This document shows, in pieces, positions 1 to 8,848 of a stretch of DNA of 64,000 bases. Under the pieces are notes generated by a model. It was not told the origin of the DNA and made no database searches. It was given only the letters and a program-made list of their open reading frames with translations. Position numbers and translations under genes: made by a program. Source of the stretch: Novosphingobium sp. FSW06-99. GTDB taxonomy: Bacteria > Pseudomonadota > Alphaproteobacteria > Sphingomonadales > Sphingomonadaceae. The stretch covers positions 1-64,000 of the forward strand of contig NZ_KQ954252.1 of assembly GCF_001519065.1 (NCBI RefSeq). The letters are read 5' to 3'. Numbering within the stretch: the first letter of the stretch is position 1; the number at the start of each line of letters is the position of its first letter.

Positions 1-37
1 AGAGCATCCTGCTACAGATTTATCGCAGGACGCTCTA
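1..37. repeat. Short imperfect hairpin at window edge
   Basis: Bases 1-12 and 26-37 are inverted copies matching at 11 of 12 positions around a 13-nt AT-rich loop. No T-run follows, so it is not a textbook intrinsic terminator. It could be the end of a transcript outside the window or one copy of a dispersed repeat. Confidence 0.5.
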
Positions 38-55
38 GGTCGCGCAAAGCGCTGT

Positions 56-144
56 TCATACCTCCCGCCCCTCCTCCCCGCCCGACCACCAACGATAGCA
101 GTAGGTTATCGCGGTCGGGCGGGGAGGAGGGGCGGGAGGTATGA
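56..144. repeat. Perfect 32-bp inverted repeat, 25-nt loop
   Basis: Positions 56-87 and 113-144 are exact reverse complements, forming a very GC-rich stem with an AT-richer loop (88-112). No poly-T tract follows. It lies about 30 bp beyond the stop codon of the AstD-like gene, so it could end or protect that transcript (which runs leftwards), or it may be a palindromic repetitive element. The perfect pairing is seen directly; the function is unknown. Confidence 0.8.
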
Positions 145-176
145 CTGCACGTCAGTGCAGCTTGGTATAAAGGGCG

Positions 177-1643
177 TCAGGTGTCGCGCAATCCCACGCC
201 GATCCCGGCCCTGGGCTGATCGAGTTCGGCCGAGGCGACCGGATAGGCGCACGAATCCGCCGCGTAATAGGCCGCCGGGCGGTGATTGCCCGACAGGCCA
301 ACCCCGCCCATCGGCGCCGCGTGCGAATGGGCGGTGGTCGGGCGGTTCCAGTTGATCACCCCCGCGCGCACTTGTGCCCAGAACCGGTTGTAATCCTGTG
401 GCGATCCGCCCACCAGCGCGGCGCACAGGCCGAACCGGGTGGCATTGGCTTCGGCAATCGCGGCGTCGAAATCATCGACCACCACCACTTGCAGCAAAGG
501 CCCGAACAGTTCGACATCGGGCCGTTCCTTCATCCGCGTGACATCGATGATCGCGGGCGACAGGAACGGATTGGCTTCGTCCAGCCGCACCAGATGCTTG
601 ATTGCGCGGCCCCCGTTCGACAGCAGATAGACAAAGCTTTCGGTCAGCCCGTCGGCGGTGCGGTTGTCGAACACCGGGCCCATGAACGGCGCGGGATCGT
701 CGAACGGCGCGCCCACGATCAGCCGATCGGCCAGCCGCCGCACTTCCTCGATCAGATCGTCGGCCAGCGCATCCTTGACGATCAGCCGCCGCGCCGAGGT
801 GCAGCGTTGCCCGCTGCTGGCAAAGGCCGATTGCACCACCAGCACCGCGGCATCGGCAATCTTGGGCGTGTCCCACACCACGATCGGGTTGTTGCCGCCC
901 AGTTCCAGCGCGACCAGCTTGCCCGGATTGGCCGCCAGGCGCCGGTTGATGGCAATACCGACATGGGCAGAGCCGGTGAACAAGACCCCATCGATGCCTT
1001 CGTGGGTGGCCAGTTGCTGGCCCTGTTCGGGCCCGCCCGCCACCATCTGCACCACGCTTGCCGAAATGCCCGCGCGGTGGAAACATTGCACCAGCAACTC
1101 GCCTGTGGCGGGCGCGCGCTCCGACGGTTTGAACACCACCGTGTTGCCCGCAATCAGTGCCGGAATGATGTGCCCGGCGGGCACCGAGGCCGGGCCGCTG
1201 GCCGGCGTGATCACCGCCATCACCCCGTGCGGTTTGTGGCGCAGCGCGGCGCTGCCCTGCAACGCGCTGTCGAGGCGGCGGTGCGATGTGCGTTCGGCAA
1301 AGCCGCGCACCGCGATTTCTACGCGCGCGACCACTTCTTCGACTTCGCCGCGTGCTTCCCACAGGGGCCTGCCGGTTTCTCGTGCGATCAGGTTGGCCAG
1401 GCGGTCGTGTTCGCGCCGCACTTCGTTGGCAAACCGGCGCACCGTCTCGATCCGGTTGGAATGCGGCTGTGCCGCCCAGCCCGGCCAGGCCCGCCGCGCA
1501 CGCGCCACCGCATCATCGATATCGCCGACCGGGCCGCTCCATAGCGGCGCTCCGGTGGCGGGTTCGCTGGAAATGAGCTCTCCCGATGCCACGCTTGCCT
1601 GATCCATCCGTTGTTCTGTGCCCGTCTGTTCCCGAAGGGTCAA
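177..1643 (-). CDS. astD: AstD-like succinylglutamate-semialdehyde dehydrogenase homologue
   Basis: Aldehyde dehydrogenase superfamily protein, closest by motif to AstD, which oxidises N-succinylglutamate 5-semialdehyde in arginine catabolism (AST pathway). The AstD C-terminal signature GLSGNHRPAAYYAAD is present, as are the general-base motif LELGGNNP and the nucleophile in GQRCTSARR (Cys codon 801-803). Odd point: in the region aligning to the AstD motif GPYNFPGH the protein reads TPASGPAS, so the oxyanion-hole Asn is a Ser (codon 1197-1199). Start choice: TTG at 1643 overlaps the selO stop; the in-frame ATG at 1607 gives 476 aa. It is translationally coupled to selO. No other ast gene is in the window, so the substrate is inferred. 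Confidence 0.8.
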   Translation of the reverse strand: MTLREQTGTEQRMDQASVASGELISSEPATGAPLWSGPVGDIDDAVARARRAWPGWAAQPHSNRIETVRRFANEVRREHDRLANLIARETGRPLWEARGEVEEVVARVEIAVRGFAERTSHRRLDSALQGSAALRHKPHGVMAVITPASGPASVPAGHIIPALIAGNTVVFKPSERAPATGELLVQCFHRAGISASVVQMVAGGPEQGQQLATHEGIDGVLFTGSAHVGIAINRRLAANPGKLVALELGGNNPIVVWDTPKIADAAVLVVQSAFASSGQRCTSARRLIVKDALADDLIEEVRRLADRLIVGAPFDDPAPFMGPVFDNRTADGLTESFVYLLSNGGRAIKHLVRLDEANPFLSPAIIDVTRMKERPDVELFGPLLQVVVVDDFDAAIAEANATRFGLCAALVGGSPQDYNRFWAQVRAGVINWNRPTTAHSHAAPMGGVGLSGNHRPAAYYAADSCAYPVASAELDQPRAGIGVGLRDT

Positions 1644-3067
1644 TCATGTCCAGACGGATCATGCCCGGCGGGCGGCAAAGCGGGGCCATGGGCCTGTCCC
1701 ATGCGCCGGATTGCGGCAATCGCACCGTAAAAGGCTGTCCAGTCATCGTGTTCGGCAATCTGTGCCCAGATCGCCTCGACATCGTCGATCAACAGGGTTT
1801 GCGCCTGGCTATCGGCCCAATAGGGATGGTCACTGAGTACCGCCTGAAAAGGCGCCAGCGCCTCGGCCAGCGCGCCGGTGGCGCCGCGCCCGCCGCGATG
1901 GGCAAAGAAGAACGCATCGGGCCCCTGGCCGGTTTCGACCATCGTTTTTTCGCACACGGCAATCAGCGCGCTGTCGGCCTCTACTCCGCGCGGGGTCACC
2001 CCCAGCCGCCAGCACCAGCGGCGCGCCATCGCCGCGCGGTAAAGCTCGGGAAAGCGGCCCAGCGCGGCGATCAGCGGCGGCGCATCTTCGACCAGCCGCA
2101 AGGCGACTGCCAACTGGCCGCAATTCCAGTGCAGCGTCTGCGGCTGGCGGCCAAAGGCATAGAGGCCCTGGTGGTCAAAATAGGCGGCGGTAAACTGCGA
2201 GTCCCAGCGTGGCAGCCAGCGCCAGGGGCCATAGTCGAAACTTTCCCCGGTAATGTTCATGTTGTCGGTATTGAGCACGCCGTGGACAAAGCCCGCGACC
2301 ATCCATTGCGCCGCCAGATCGGCCAGCCGTGCGACCACCTGTTCGAGCAGGCGCGTCGCCGGGCTGGCCCCGGCAGAGCCTGCGGGGCCGGGAAATGTGG
2401 CCAGGCAATAGTCGAGCAGCGCGTGCATCTCGGCGCTGGCGTCGAGCGCGAGCAGCCGCTGGAACGTGCCGATGCGGATATGGCCGTGGCTCAGCCGCAC
2501 CATGACCGCCGATCGTGTGGGTGACGGTTCGTCGCCGCGCCACAAGGCCTCGCCGGTTTCGATCACGCTGAACGTGCGGCTGGTGTTCACCCCCAGCGCT
2601 TCGAGCATTTCGGTGGCCAGCACTTCGCGCACCGCGCCCTTGAGCGTCAGCCGCCCGTCGCCCTGGCGGCTCCACGGGGTCTGCCCCGATCCCTTGGTGC
2701 CCAGATCGAGCAGACGGCCCGCGTGATCGCGCATCTGCGCAAACAGGAACCCGCGCCCGTCGCCCAGTTCCGGGTTGTACACCTGGAACTGGTGTCCGTG
2801 ATAGCGCAGCGCCAGTGGCTGCGGCAGATTGCCCGGCAACGGCGCAAAGCGTCCGAAATGCGCGATCCATTGCGCATCATCGAGCGTGTCCAGCCCGACC
2901 TCTGCCGCCGCACGGTCGTTGCGCCAGCGCAGCGTGGTCGCGGGAAAATCCGCCGCCGCCACCGGATCGCCCAGCCATTGTGCCAGTGTCAAGATCTGCG
3001 GATCGGGTTGATAGCCGTGGGGTTGCATCGTGTCGTTGTGGGGGCTGTGCCCTTGTGGCGCAAGCAT
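1640..3067 (-). CDS. selO: Protein adenylyltransferase SelO (YdiU family)
   Basis: SelO/YdiU pseudokinases bind ATP in a flipped orientation and transfer AMP to protein Ser/Thr/Tyr, linked to redox stress. Visible motifs are RYHGHQFQVYNPELGDGR, GTKGSGQTPWSR (ATP-binding Lys), EALGVNTSRT and the metal-binding region NTDNMNITGESFDYGP. The C-terminal third differs from E. coli YdiU, and its terminal ALVLRNWLA-type segment is not visible. An open frame runs to an ATG at 3121 that overlaps the start of the divergent hydrolase. I prefer the ATG at 3067, preceded by AAAGGG; the ATG at 3028 is also possible. Its stop overlaps the start of the downstream dehydrogenase gene. Confidence 0.87.
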   Translation of the reverse strand: MLAPQGHSPHNDTMQPHGYQPDPQILTLAQWLGDPVAAADFPATTLRWRNDRAAAEVGLDTLDDAQWIAHFGRFAPLPGNLPQPLALRYHGHQFQVYNPELGDGRGFLFAQMRDHAGRLLDLGTKGSGQTPWSRQGDGRLTLKGAVREVLATEMLEALGVNTSRTFSVIETGEALWRGDEPSPTRSAVMVRLSHGHIRIGTFQRLLALDASAEMHALLDYCLATFPGPAGSAGASPATRLLEQVVARLADLAAQWMVAGFVHGVLNTDNMNITGESFDYGPWRWLPRWDSQFTAAYFDHQGLYAFGRQPQTLHWNCGQLAVALRLVEDAPPLIAALGRFPELYRAAMARRWCWRLGVTPRGVEADSALIAVCEKTMVETGQGPDAFFFAHRGGRGATGALAEALAPFQAVLSDHPYWADSQAQTLLIDDVEAIWAQIAEHDDWTAFYGAIAAIRRMGQAHGPALPPAGHDPSGHD

Positions 3068-3119
3068 TTGCCCTTTGGTGGCTTGCGAATCGGACGATTT
3101 GCCAGCAACCGTCCAGACC

Positions 3120-3977
3120 ATGACAAATCCATGGGACTACACCTGGCAAAGCGCGGACGGATTGGCCCTGTCCGCGCGCATCTATCCCGGCGATCCGACC
3201 AGCGCGCCGGTGCTGTGCCTGCCGGGACTGACCCGCAACGGGCGCGATTTCGAGGATCTGGCCGCGGCGCTTGCGCCGCGATGGCCGGTCATTTGCCCCG
3301 ATCTGCGCGGTCGCGGCAACAGCGCGCGGGCGACCGATCCGGCAACTTATAACCCTGCCACATACCTCGATGATATCGAACGGTTGCTGGCAGCGCTGGA
3401 TACAAAGCGGTTTTTCGTGATCGGTACCTCGCTCGGCGGCCTGTTGACGATGATGCTGGCGGGCGTCGATGCCGATCGGATTGCCGGGGCCGTGCTCAAC
3501 GACATCGGGCCCGAAATCGACCCTGCCGGGCTGGCGCGGATTCGCGGCTATGTCGGTGTTGCCGCGCGCTTTTCCGATTGGGACGAGGCGACACGCGCGC
3601 TGGCCGTTGCACAAGGCGGCGCATTTCCCGCCTTCGGACACGACGACTGGCTGCGGATGGCGCGGCGAACCATGCGCGACGTCGCGGGCACCATCGAATT
3701 CGATTACGACATGGCGATTGCCCAACCTTTCGCCAGCGACGATGGCGCCAGTCCCGCGCCCGATCTGTGGCCGCTGTTCGATGCCTTGGCCGGGCGCCCG
3801 GTGCTGGTGGTGCGCGGCGGGACGTCGGATATCTTGTCTGCGGCGACGGCAGAGGCGATGCAGGCGCGCTTTGCCAATGTCGATCTGATCACGGTGCCCG
3901 ATGTGGGCCATGCGCCCACGCTCGATGAACCGGCGGTGCGCGCGCGCATCCTGCGGTTGCTTGAATCCGCGGCATGA
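3120..3977 (+). CDS. Alpha/beta-fold hydrolase
   Basis: A 285-aa cytosolic alpha/beta hydrolase. The oxyanion motif LPGLTRNG is near residue 38, DLRGRGNS near 63, the nucleophile elbow GTSLGG has Ser104, and the catalytic His264 lies in DVGHAPTLDEP. No signal peptide is seen. The frame is open back to a GTG at 3030, but the fold begins properly from the ATG at 3120. Family members are esterases, haloalkane dehalogenases or C-C hydrolases; the substrate cannot be read from the sequence. Its start codon overlaps that of the longest possible selO frame on the other strand (CATG). It overlaps the next gene by 4 bp. Confidence 0.85.
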   Translation: MTNPWDYTWQSADGLALSARIYPGDPTSAPVLCLPGLTRNGRDFEDLAAALAPRWPVICPDLRGRGNSARATDPATYNPATYLDDIERLLAALDTKRFFVIGTSLGGLLTMMLAGVDADRIAGAVLNDIGPEIDPAGLARIRGYVGVAARFSDWDEATRALAVAQGGAFPAFGHDDWLRMARRTMRDVAGTIEFDYDMAIAQPFASDDGASPAPDLWPLFDALAGRPVLVVRGGTSDILSAATAEAMQARFANVDLITVPDVGHAPTLDEPAVRARILRLLESAA

Positions 3978-5125
3978 CGGCCCGCATACCGCATATCCTG
4001 CATCTGCATTCGACATTCGCCGCCGGTGGCAAGGAACGCCGGGCGGTGGCGCTGATCAACCGGTTCGGCAAGGGCGTGGCCCATTCGATCGTCTCGGCCG
4101 AGCCTGGCGCGATGGGTGCGCGCGACCTGATCGCGCCGGGGCTGACGGTCAATTTTCCGTTCGGGTTTCCTGCGCTGGCGGGCCGCGTCGGGGTGCAGCG
4201 GTTGCAGGTGCTGGCGCGGGCGATGCGCGGGTTCGACCTGATTCTGACGTATAACTGGGGCGCAATGGATGCGGCGCTGGCGCATGCGCTGTTTGGCCCG
4301 ATGCAGGGTCTGGCGCCGCTGATCCACCACGAAGACGGGTTCAACGCCGATGAGGCGCATGGCCTGAAATGGCAACGCAACTGGTATCGTCGGCTCGCGC
4401 TGGCCCGCGCCCATGCGCTGGTGGTGCCTTCGCGCCAGTTGGAGGCGATCGCGCTGGGCCCCTGGGCGCAAGCGCCCGCCAAAGTGCACCGCATTGCCAA
4501 TGGCATCGATACCGCGCGCTATGCGGCAGGGCGCGCCAAACCGCGCCCCGATGCGCTGCCTCGTGTGATCAAGCGGCGGGGTGAAAAGTGGCTGGGCACG
4601 CTGGCGGGCCTGCGCGCGGTGAAAAACCTGCCCCGGCTGGTGCGTGCCTTTGCCGCGATGGGCCCGGAATGGCATCTGGTGATTCTGGGCGAGGGCCCCG
4701 AACGCATGGCGATCGAACAGGCGGCGCTCGATTGCGGCTGTGCCACCCGCGTCCATCTGCCCGGCCATGTCGCCGACCCGGCCGCCGCAATCGGGCTGTT
4801 CGACGTGTTTGCGCTGTCGTCGGACAGCGAACAGGCGCCGCTGTCGGTGATCGAGGCGATGGCCGCCGGGCTGGCGGTGGTCAGCCCGGCGGTGGGCGAT
4901 GTGGCGGCGATGGTATCGCCTGAAAACGCCGCGCTGATCACACCTGTGGGCGATGATGCGGCGTTGGCGGCGGCGCTGGCGACTGTGGGCGGCAATGCTG
5001 ACTTGCGCGAACGCATCGGCAGTGCCAACCGTGCGCGGGCTGCGGCCGAATTCGACGAAGCGGCGATGGCCGGGCGCTATGCGTCGCTCTATGGCGCGGC
5101 GATGGGCCGTGCCGATTTCCCCTGA
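3974..5125 (+). CDS. Glycosyltransferase family 4
   Basis: A 383-aa GT-B fold glycosyltransferase. The N-terminal domain begins HILHLHSTFAAGGKE with the glycine-rich acceptor loop. The C-terminal donor domain has LGTLAGLRAVKNLPRLV, ILGEGPER and the GT4 pattern SDSEQAPLSVIEAMAAGLAVV (E-x7-E sugar-nucleotide site). It probably adds a sugar to a cell-surface polysaccharide or lipid, but no other glycan genes are adjacent here. ATGA overlap with the upstream hydrolase suggests cotranscription. Confidence 0.88.
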   Translation: MTARIPHILHLHSTFAAGGKERRAVALINRFGKGVAHSIVSAEPGAMGARDLIAPGLTVNFPFGFPALAGRVGVQRLQVLARAMRGFDLILTYNWGAMDAALAHALFGPMQGLAPLIHHEDGFNADEAHGLKWQRNWYRRLALARAHALVVPSRQLEAIALGPWAQAPAKVHRIANGIDTARYAAGRAKPRPDALPRVIKRRGEKWLGTLAGLRAVKNLPRLVRAFAAMGPEWHLVILGEGPERMAIEQAALDCGCATRVHLPGHVADPAAAIGLFDVFALSSDSEQAPLSVIEAMAAGLAVVSPAVGDVAAMVSPENAALITPVGDDAALAAALATVGGNADLRERIGSANRARAAAEFDEAAMAGRYASLYGAAMGRADFP

Positions 5126-5233
5126 TTGGCGCGTTCAGGTCCGGTTTCACGTCATTGAGGTTGAATTGGCGCCGGGCTTCGCTAAACCCCCGCGATCATC
5201 GCCCGTATAGTTACCGATCCGAAAGCGTACCCC

Positions 5234-5989
5234 TTGGCCCTGACTCCGAAGAACCCGACGACCACCTCCGAGCGCAATGCCGAACGCCGTGCCGCGCAGG
5301 AGCAGGTGTTTCTGCGCGAAGTCGACGATGCCTTGCGCGAAGACGATGCGCTGCAACTGTTCCGTCGCTATGGCCTGCCTGCGGGTGTGGCCATTCTGGT
5401 CGGGCTGGCCGGGTTGGCAGGCTGGATGGTGTGGACCAACCACGTCGCCGCCGAAGCGGGTCAGAAGGGCGAGGCGCTGGCGCTCGCACTCGACCAGGTC
5501 GATGCCGGCCGGTATGATCCCGCCAAGGCCAGTCTCGACGCCGTGGCCGCGCAAGGTGGCCCGGGCTATACCGCTGCGGCGCGGCTGGTCGAAGGCGGCA
5601 TCGCGCTCGACCGCAAGAAACCCGAAGATGCCGCGCGCGCCTTTGCCGCCATCGCCGCCGATCCGCACGCCCCGCAGGCCTATCGCGATCTTGCCACGGT
5701 CCGCGAAGTGGCGGTGAAATTCGACACGATGGCGCCGCAACAGGTGATCGACCGCCTGAAACCGCTTGCCGTGCCGGGCGGTCCATGGTTCGGCAGCGCA
5801 GGCGAACTGGTCGCGGTGGCTGAACTGAAACTGGGGCGCAAGGCCGATGCCGGGGCGCTGTTTGCCGCGATGGCCAAAGACACCGGCGTGCCCTCCAGCC
5901 TGCGCAGCCGCGCGGGACAACTCGCCGCCGAGCTTGGGGTCTATCCCGCACAGCAAACCGCCGGCACCGCCGTGACGGTTGCGCAATAA
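5234..5989 (+). CDS. YfgM-like membrane-anchored TPR protein
   Basis: A 251-aa protein with a cytosolic N-terminus (about 50 residues), one transmembrane segment (AGVAILVGLAGLAGWMVW) and a periplasmic helical-repeat domain of the YfgM/TPR_21 type. YfgM-family proteins sit at the Sec translocon with periplasmic chaperones. The start used is TTG at 5234 (MALTPKN); the first downstream ATG would remove the N-terminal tail. It lies directly upstream of bamB, an arrangement also seen in other proteobacteria, and the bamB ribosome-binding site overlaps its stop codon. Confidence 0.8.
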   Translation: MALTPKNPTTTSERNAERRAAQEQVFLREVDDALREDDALQLFRRYGLPAGVAILVGLAGLAGWMVWTNHVAAEAGQKGEALALALDQVDAGRYDPAKASLDAVAAQGGPGYTAAARLVEGGIALDRKKPEDAARAFAAIAADPHAPQAYRDLATVREVAVKFDTMAPQQVIDRLKPLAVPGGPWFGSAGELVAVAELKLGRKADAGALFAAMAKDTGVPSSLRSRAGQLAAELGVYPAQQTAGTAVTVAQ

Positions 5990-6003
5990 GGAGCCCCGCC
6001 AGG

Positions 6004-7401
6004 GTGGGTCAGGTAACAACTATGCCGGGAACGCGCATGCCGCATGACACGATGACGTCTTCACAGCCTTTTGCTCGTCGCGCGCTGGCGTTGGCGGTGG
6101 TTGCCGCCTTGGCGCTTTCGCTGGGCGCCTGCGCCGGTGGCAAGCACAAGGTCAAGAGCACGCCGACCACCGGCAACCGCGTGCCGATCCTGTCGCGAAT
6201 CGAGGCGGGCACCAAAGTCGACGACGCGCTGTCGAGCGTGGCGGTGGTACTGCCGCCCGCCGAAGTGAACACCGAATGGACCCAGGGCGGCGGTAACGCG
6301 GCCAAATCCTATGGCCATCTGGCGCTGGCCGATCACCCAAAGAAACTGTGGACCGCGCAGATTTCAGGGTCGTCGCAGTTGCGCCGCCTGGCCGCCGCGC
6401 CGGTGATCGGCGCGGGCAAGCTTTATGTGATCGACACGCTGGGCGTGCTGCGCGCGTTCAATGCCAACACCGGCAAGGAAGTGTGGCACCAGAGCTTTGA
6501 CATTCCGGCGGACACTGCCGCCGTGTTCGGTGGCGGTGCCTCGTTCGACGATGGCACCGTCTATGTCACCACCGGTCTGGGCGAAGTGGCCGCGCTCGAT
6601 GCCGAAAAGGGCACCATCAAATGGCGGGTGAAGCCGCTCGGGCCGCTGCGCGGGTCTCCGGCGGTGGGCTATGGTTCGGTCATCGTGGTGACGCAGGACA
6701 ACCAGATCGCCTCGCTCGATGCCACCGATGGCAAGACGCAGTGGAACGAATCCGGTTCGCTGTCGCAGACCGGGGTGTTCGGCGTGGCCGCCCCCGCGAT
6801 TGGTCAGGGCACCATCGTGGCCGGCTATTCGTCGGGTGAACTGGTCGCCTATCGCTATGAAAACGGGCGTCAGTTGTGGAATGACGCGCTGGCGCGCACC
6901 TCGATCGCGACATCGGTGTCGATCATCACCGATATCGATGCCGATCCGATCATCGACAACGGCCATGTCTATGCGCTGGGCCAGGGCGGGCGCATGGCCG
7001 CCTATGAACTGGTGACCGGGCAGCGCATCTGGGAACTCAATCTGGCGGGTATTTCCACCCCGGCGATCGCGGGGGAATGGATTTTCACGCTGACCGACGA
7101 AGACAAACTGCTGTGCATTTCCAAGAGCACCGGCAAAGTGCGGTGGCTGTCGCAATTGCCGCGCTGGCGGATTGAAAAGAAGAAAAAGCACAAGGGCGAT
7201 ATTCTGTGGACGGGCCCGGTGCTGGCCGGCAGCCACTTGTGGGTGAACAGCTCTGAAGGCGATGTCGCCGAAGTTTCGATCGACGATGGCAAGATGACCC
7301 GTGTGTTCCGCCACGAAACCGGGTTCACGCTCGCGCCGGTGGTGGCCGACAAGACGCTCTATGTGCTGGAAAACAGCGGCCGTATCACTGCCTATCGGTG
7401 A
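6004..7401 (+). CDS. bamB: Outer-membrane assembly lipoprotein BamB (PQQ-like beta-propeller)
   Basis: Lipoprotein of the BAM complex that inserts beta-barrel proteins. A hydrophobic signal ends in the lipobox LSLGAC. The body has repeated beta-propeller blades ending in patterns such as GKLYVIDTLGVLRAFNANTGKEVW and ERLWNDALAR-like GxxLW motifs. The GTG at 6004 is preceded by AAGGAG at 5988-5993 (10 bp), overlapping the upstream stop. Later ATGs at 6022, 6037 and 6052 would give a shorter n-region before the signal core and cannot be excluded. An intrinsic terminator follows at 7432-7472. Confidence 0.9.
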   Translation: MGQVTTMPGTRMPHDTMTSSQPFARRALALAVVAALALSLGACAGGKHKVKSTPTTGNRVPILSRIEAGTKVDDALSSVAVVLPPAEVNTEWTQGGGNAAKSYGHLALADHPKKLWTAQISGSSQLRRLAAAPVIGAGKLYVIDTLGVLRAFNANTGKEVWHQSFDIPADTAAVFGGGASFDDGTVYVTTGLGEVAALDAEKGTIKWRVKPLGPLRGSPAVGYGSVIVVTQDNQIASLDATDGKTQWNESGSLSQTGVFGVAAPAIGQGTIVAGYSSGELVAYRYENGRQLWNDALARTSIATSVSIITDIDADPIIDNGHVYALGQGGRMAAYELVTGQRIWELNLAGISTPAIAGEWIFTLTDEDKLLCISKSTGKVRWLSQLPRWRIEKKKKHKGDILWTGPVLAGSHLWVNSSEGDVAEVSIDDGKMTRVFRHETGFTLAPVVADKTLYVLENSGRITAYR

Positions 7402-7431
7402 TACCGGGCACTGGCCGGAACGGACAACGAC

Positions 7432-7472
7432 GAAGCCGGGGGCCGCAAGGTTTCCCGGCTTCATCCTTTTTT
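7432..7472 (+). terminator. Rho-independent terminator after bamB
   Basis: A 9-bp perfect stem (7432-7440 with 7454-7462) with a 13-nt loop is followed within 4 nt by six T residues (7467-7472). It lies 30 bp after the bamB stop, ends the yfgM-bamB transcript and separates it from the methyltransferase gene. Confidence 0.85.
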
Positions 7473-7501
7473 GGGAGCTTGGCGGCTATGGCGGCGGCAT
7501 C

Positions 7502-8848
7502 ATGAGCGAGCCCTTGCGCACAGCCCCCGATCGACCGGCGCGTCCGGCCAGCGATGTTTCCGCAGGCGTCGGGCTGTCGGGGCTGGCCGGACTGCTGGTC
7601 TGGCTGCTGCTATGCCGCAACTGGGGGGTGATTGCGGGCGCGCTGGCGCTGCCGGGCCCGCATGCGCCCCTGGCGGGGCCCTATGCCGCGCTGGCGGCGC
7701 TGGTCGCGTCGGGTGGGCCGATGGTGCTGTGGTCTATCCTGGTCGACAAAGTGCATCGCCGTACCTCGACCGGGATCGACTGGAGCGCGCCACGCCCCTT
7801 GCGCGAGGTTGTCGATATCTCGATCACCAAGCTGGCGGGGCTGTGGGCGACCTGGGCGCTGATCGCGTTTCTCTATTGCCTGGGGCGCTGGTACTGGCGC
7901 GGCAATTACCTGTTTGCGATGGATGTGCTGGGGTTCAGCGCGCCGCTGCTGTTTCTGGGCGCGATCCCTTATGTGCTGTGGCTCGATCGCGTGCTGGTCG
8001 ATCCGCGCGACGGGGCGTGGCATTTCGGTGCGATGCTGATCGGGCGCGAAACTTATGATCGCGACCAGGTCTGGCACCATCTGCGCGCGTGGGCGGTCAA
8101 AGGCTTCTTCATCGCATTCATGCTGTCGATCGTGACGCTGGGCTTCATGGAAGAAGTCCGCGCCGATTTCTGGCACGGCGCGGGTGATCCGGCATCGATC
8201 GGCTATGTCACCATCGATTTCATGTTCATGGTCGATGTGCAGATCGCGATGGTCGGCTATCTGCTGACGATCAAGCCGCTCGATGCGCACATCCGCACGG
8301 CCAATCCGCTGCTGGCCGGGTGGGTCGCGGCGCTGATCTGCTATCCACCGTTCATCCAGATGGGGTCGGGCGGGGTGCTCGACTATCACCCCAACACCGC
8401 CGACTGGTCGGTCTGGCTGGCCGGGCACACCGCGCTGATGTGGCTATGGGCGGCTCTGCTGGTCGTGCTGACGGCGCTCTATGCCTGGGCGACGGTGGCG
8501 TTCGGCATCCGCTTTTCCAACCTGACCTATCGCGGCGTGCTGACCAACGGGCCTTATGCCTGGACGCGCCACCCTGCCTATCTGGCCAAGAACACGTTCT
8601 GGTGGCTGCAGACATTGCCGTTTCTGGCGACATCGCATTCGCCGGTCGATGCGGTGCGCAACACCGTCACGCTGGCGCTGGTCAGCGGGGTCTATTACTG
8701 GCGCGCCCGCACCGAAGAGGCGCACTTGCTGGCCGCCGATGCCAAATATCGCGCCTATCACGCCTGGATGGCGGACCACGGCCCGATTACGGCGCGGCTG
8801 GTTCGCACCGGGCGCTGGCTGGCGCGGCGGCGCAGTCAGACCGCCTGA
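7502..8848 (+). CDS. Multi-pass membrane methyltransferase, ICMT/PEMT-like
   Basis: A 448-aa integral membrane protein. The C-terminal part carries the isoprenylcysteine/phospholipid methyltransferase pattern: GPYAWTRHPAYLAKN, a hydrophobic segment, then RARTEEAHLLAADAKYRAYH. These enzymes bind SAM at the membrane surface. The first 300 or so residues hold about seven more membrane segments, longer than minimal ICMT proteins. The true acceptor (lipid, protein cysteine or small molecule) is unknown. The start is ATG 7502; the region upstream in frame is intergenic. The end overlaps the convergent monooxygenase gene by 13 bp. Confidence 0.78.
   Translation: MSEPLRTAPDRPARPASDVSAGVGLSGLAGLLVWLLLCRNWGVIAGALALPGPHAPLAGPYAALAALVASGGPMVLWSILVDKVHRRTSTGIDWSAPRPLREVVDISITKLAGLWATWALIAFLYCLGRWYWRGNYLFAMDVLGFSAPLLFLGAIPYVLWLDRVLVDPRDGAWHFGAMLIGRETYDRDQVWHHLRAWAVKGFFIAFMLSIVTLGFMEEVRADFWHGAGDPASIGYVTIDFMFMVDVQIAMVGYLLTIKPLDAHIRTANPLLAGWVAALICYPPFIQMGSGGVLDYHPNTADWSVWLAGHTALMWLWAALLVVLTALYAWATVAFGIRFSNLTYRGVLTNGPYAWTRHPAYLAKNTFWWLQTLPFLATSHSPVDAVRNTVTLALVSGVYYWRARTEEAHLLAADAKYRAYHAWMADHGPITARLVRTGRWLARRRSQTA

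Noticed and set aside
5161..5211. Promoter upstream of the YfgM-like gene (TATAGT at 5206-5211)
   Set aside because: A fair -10 box but no acceptable -35 at normal spacing.
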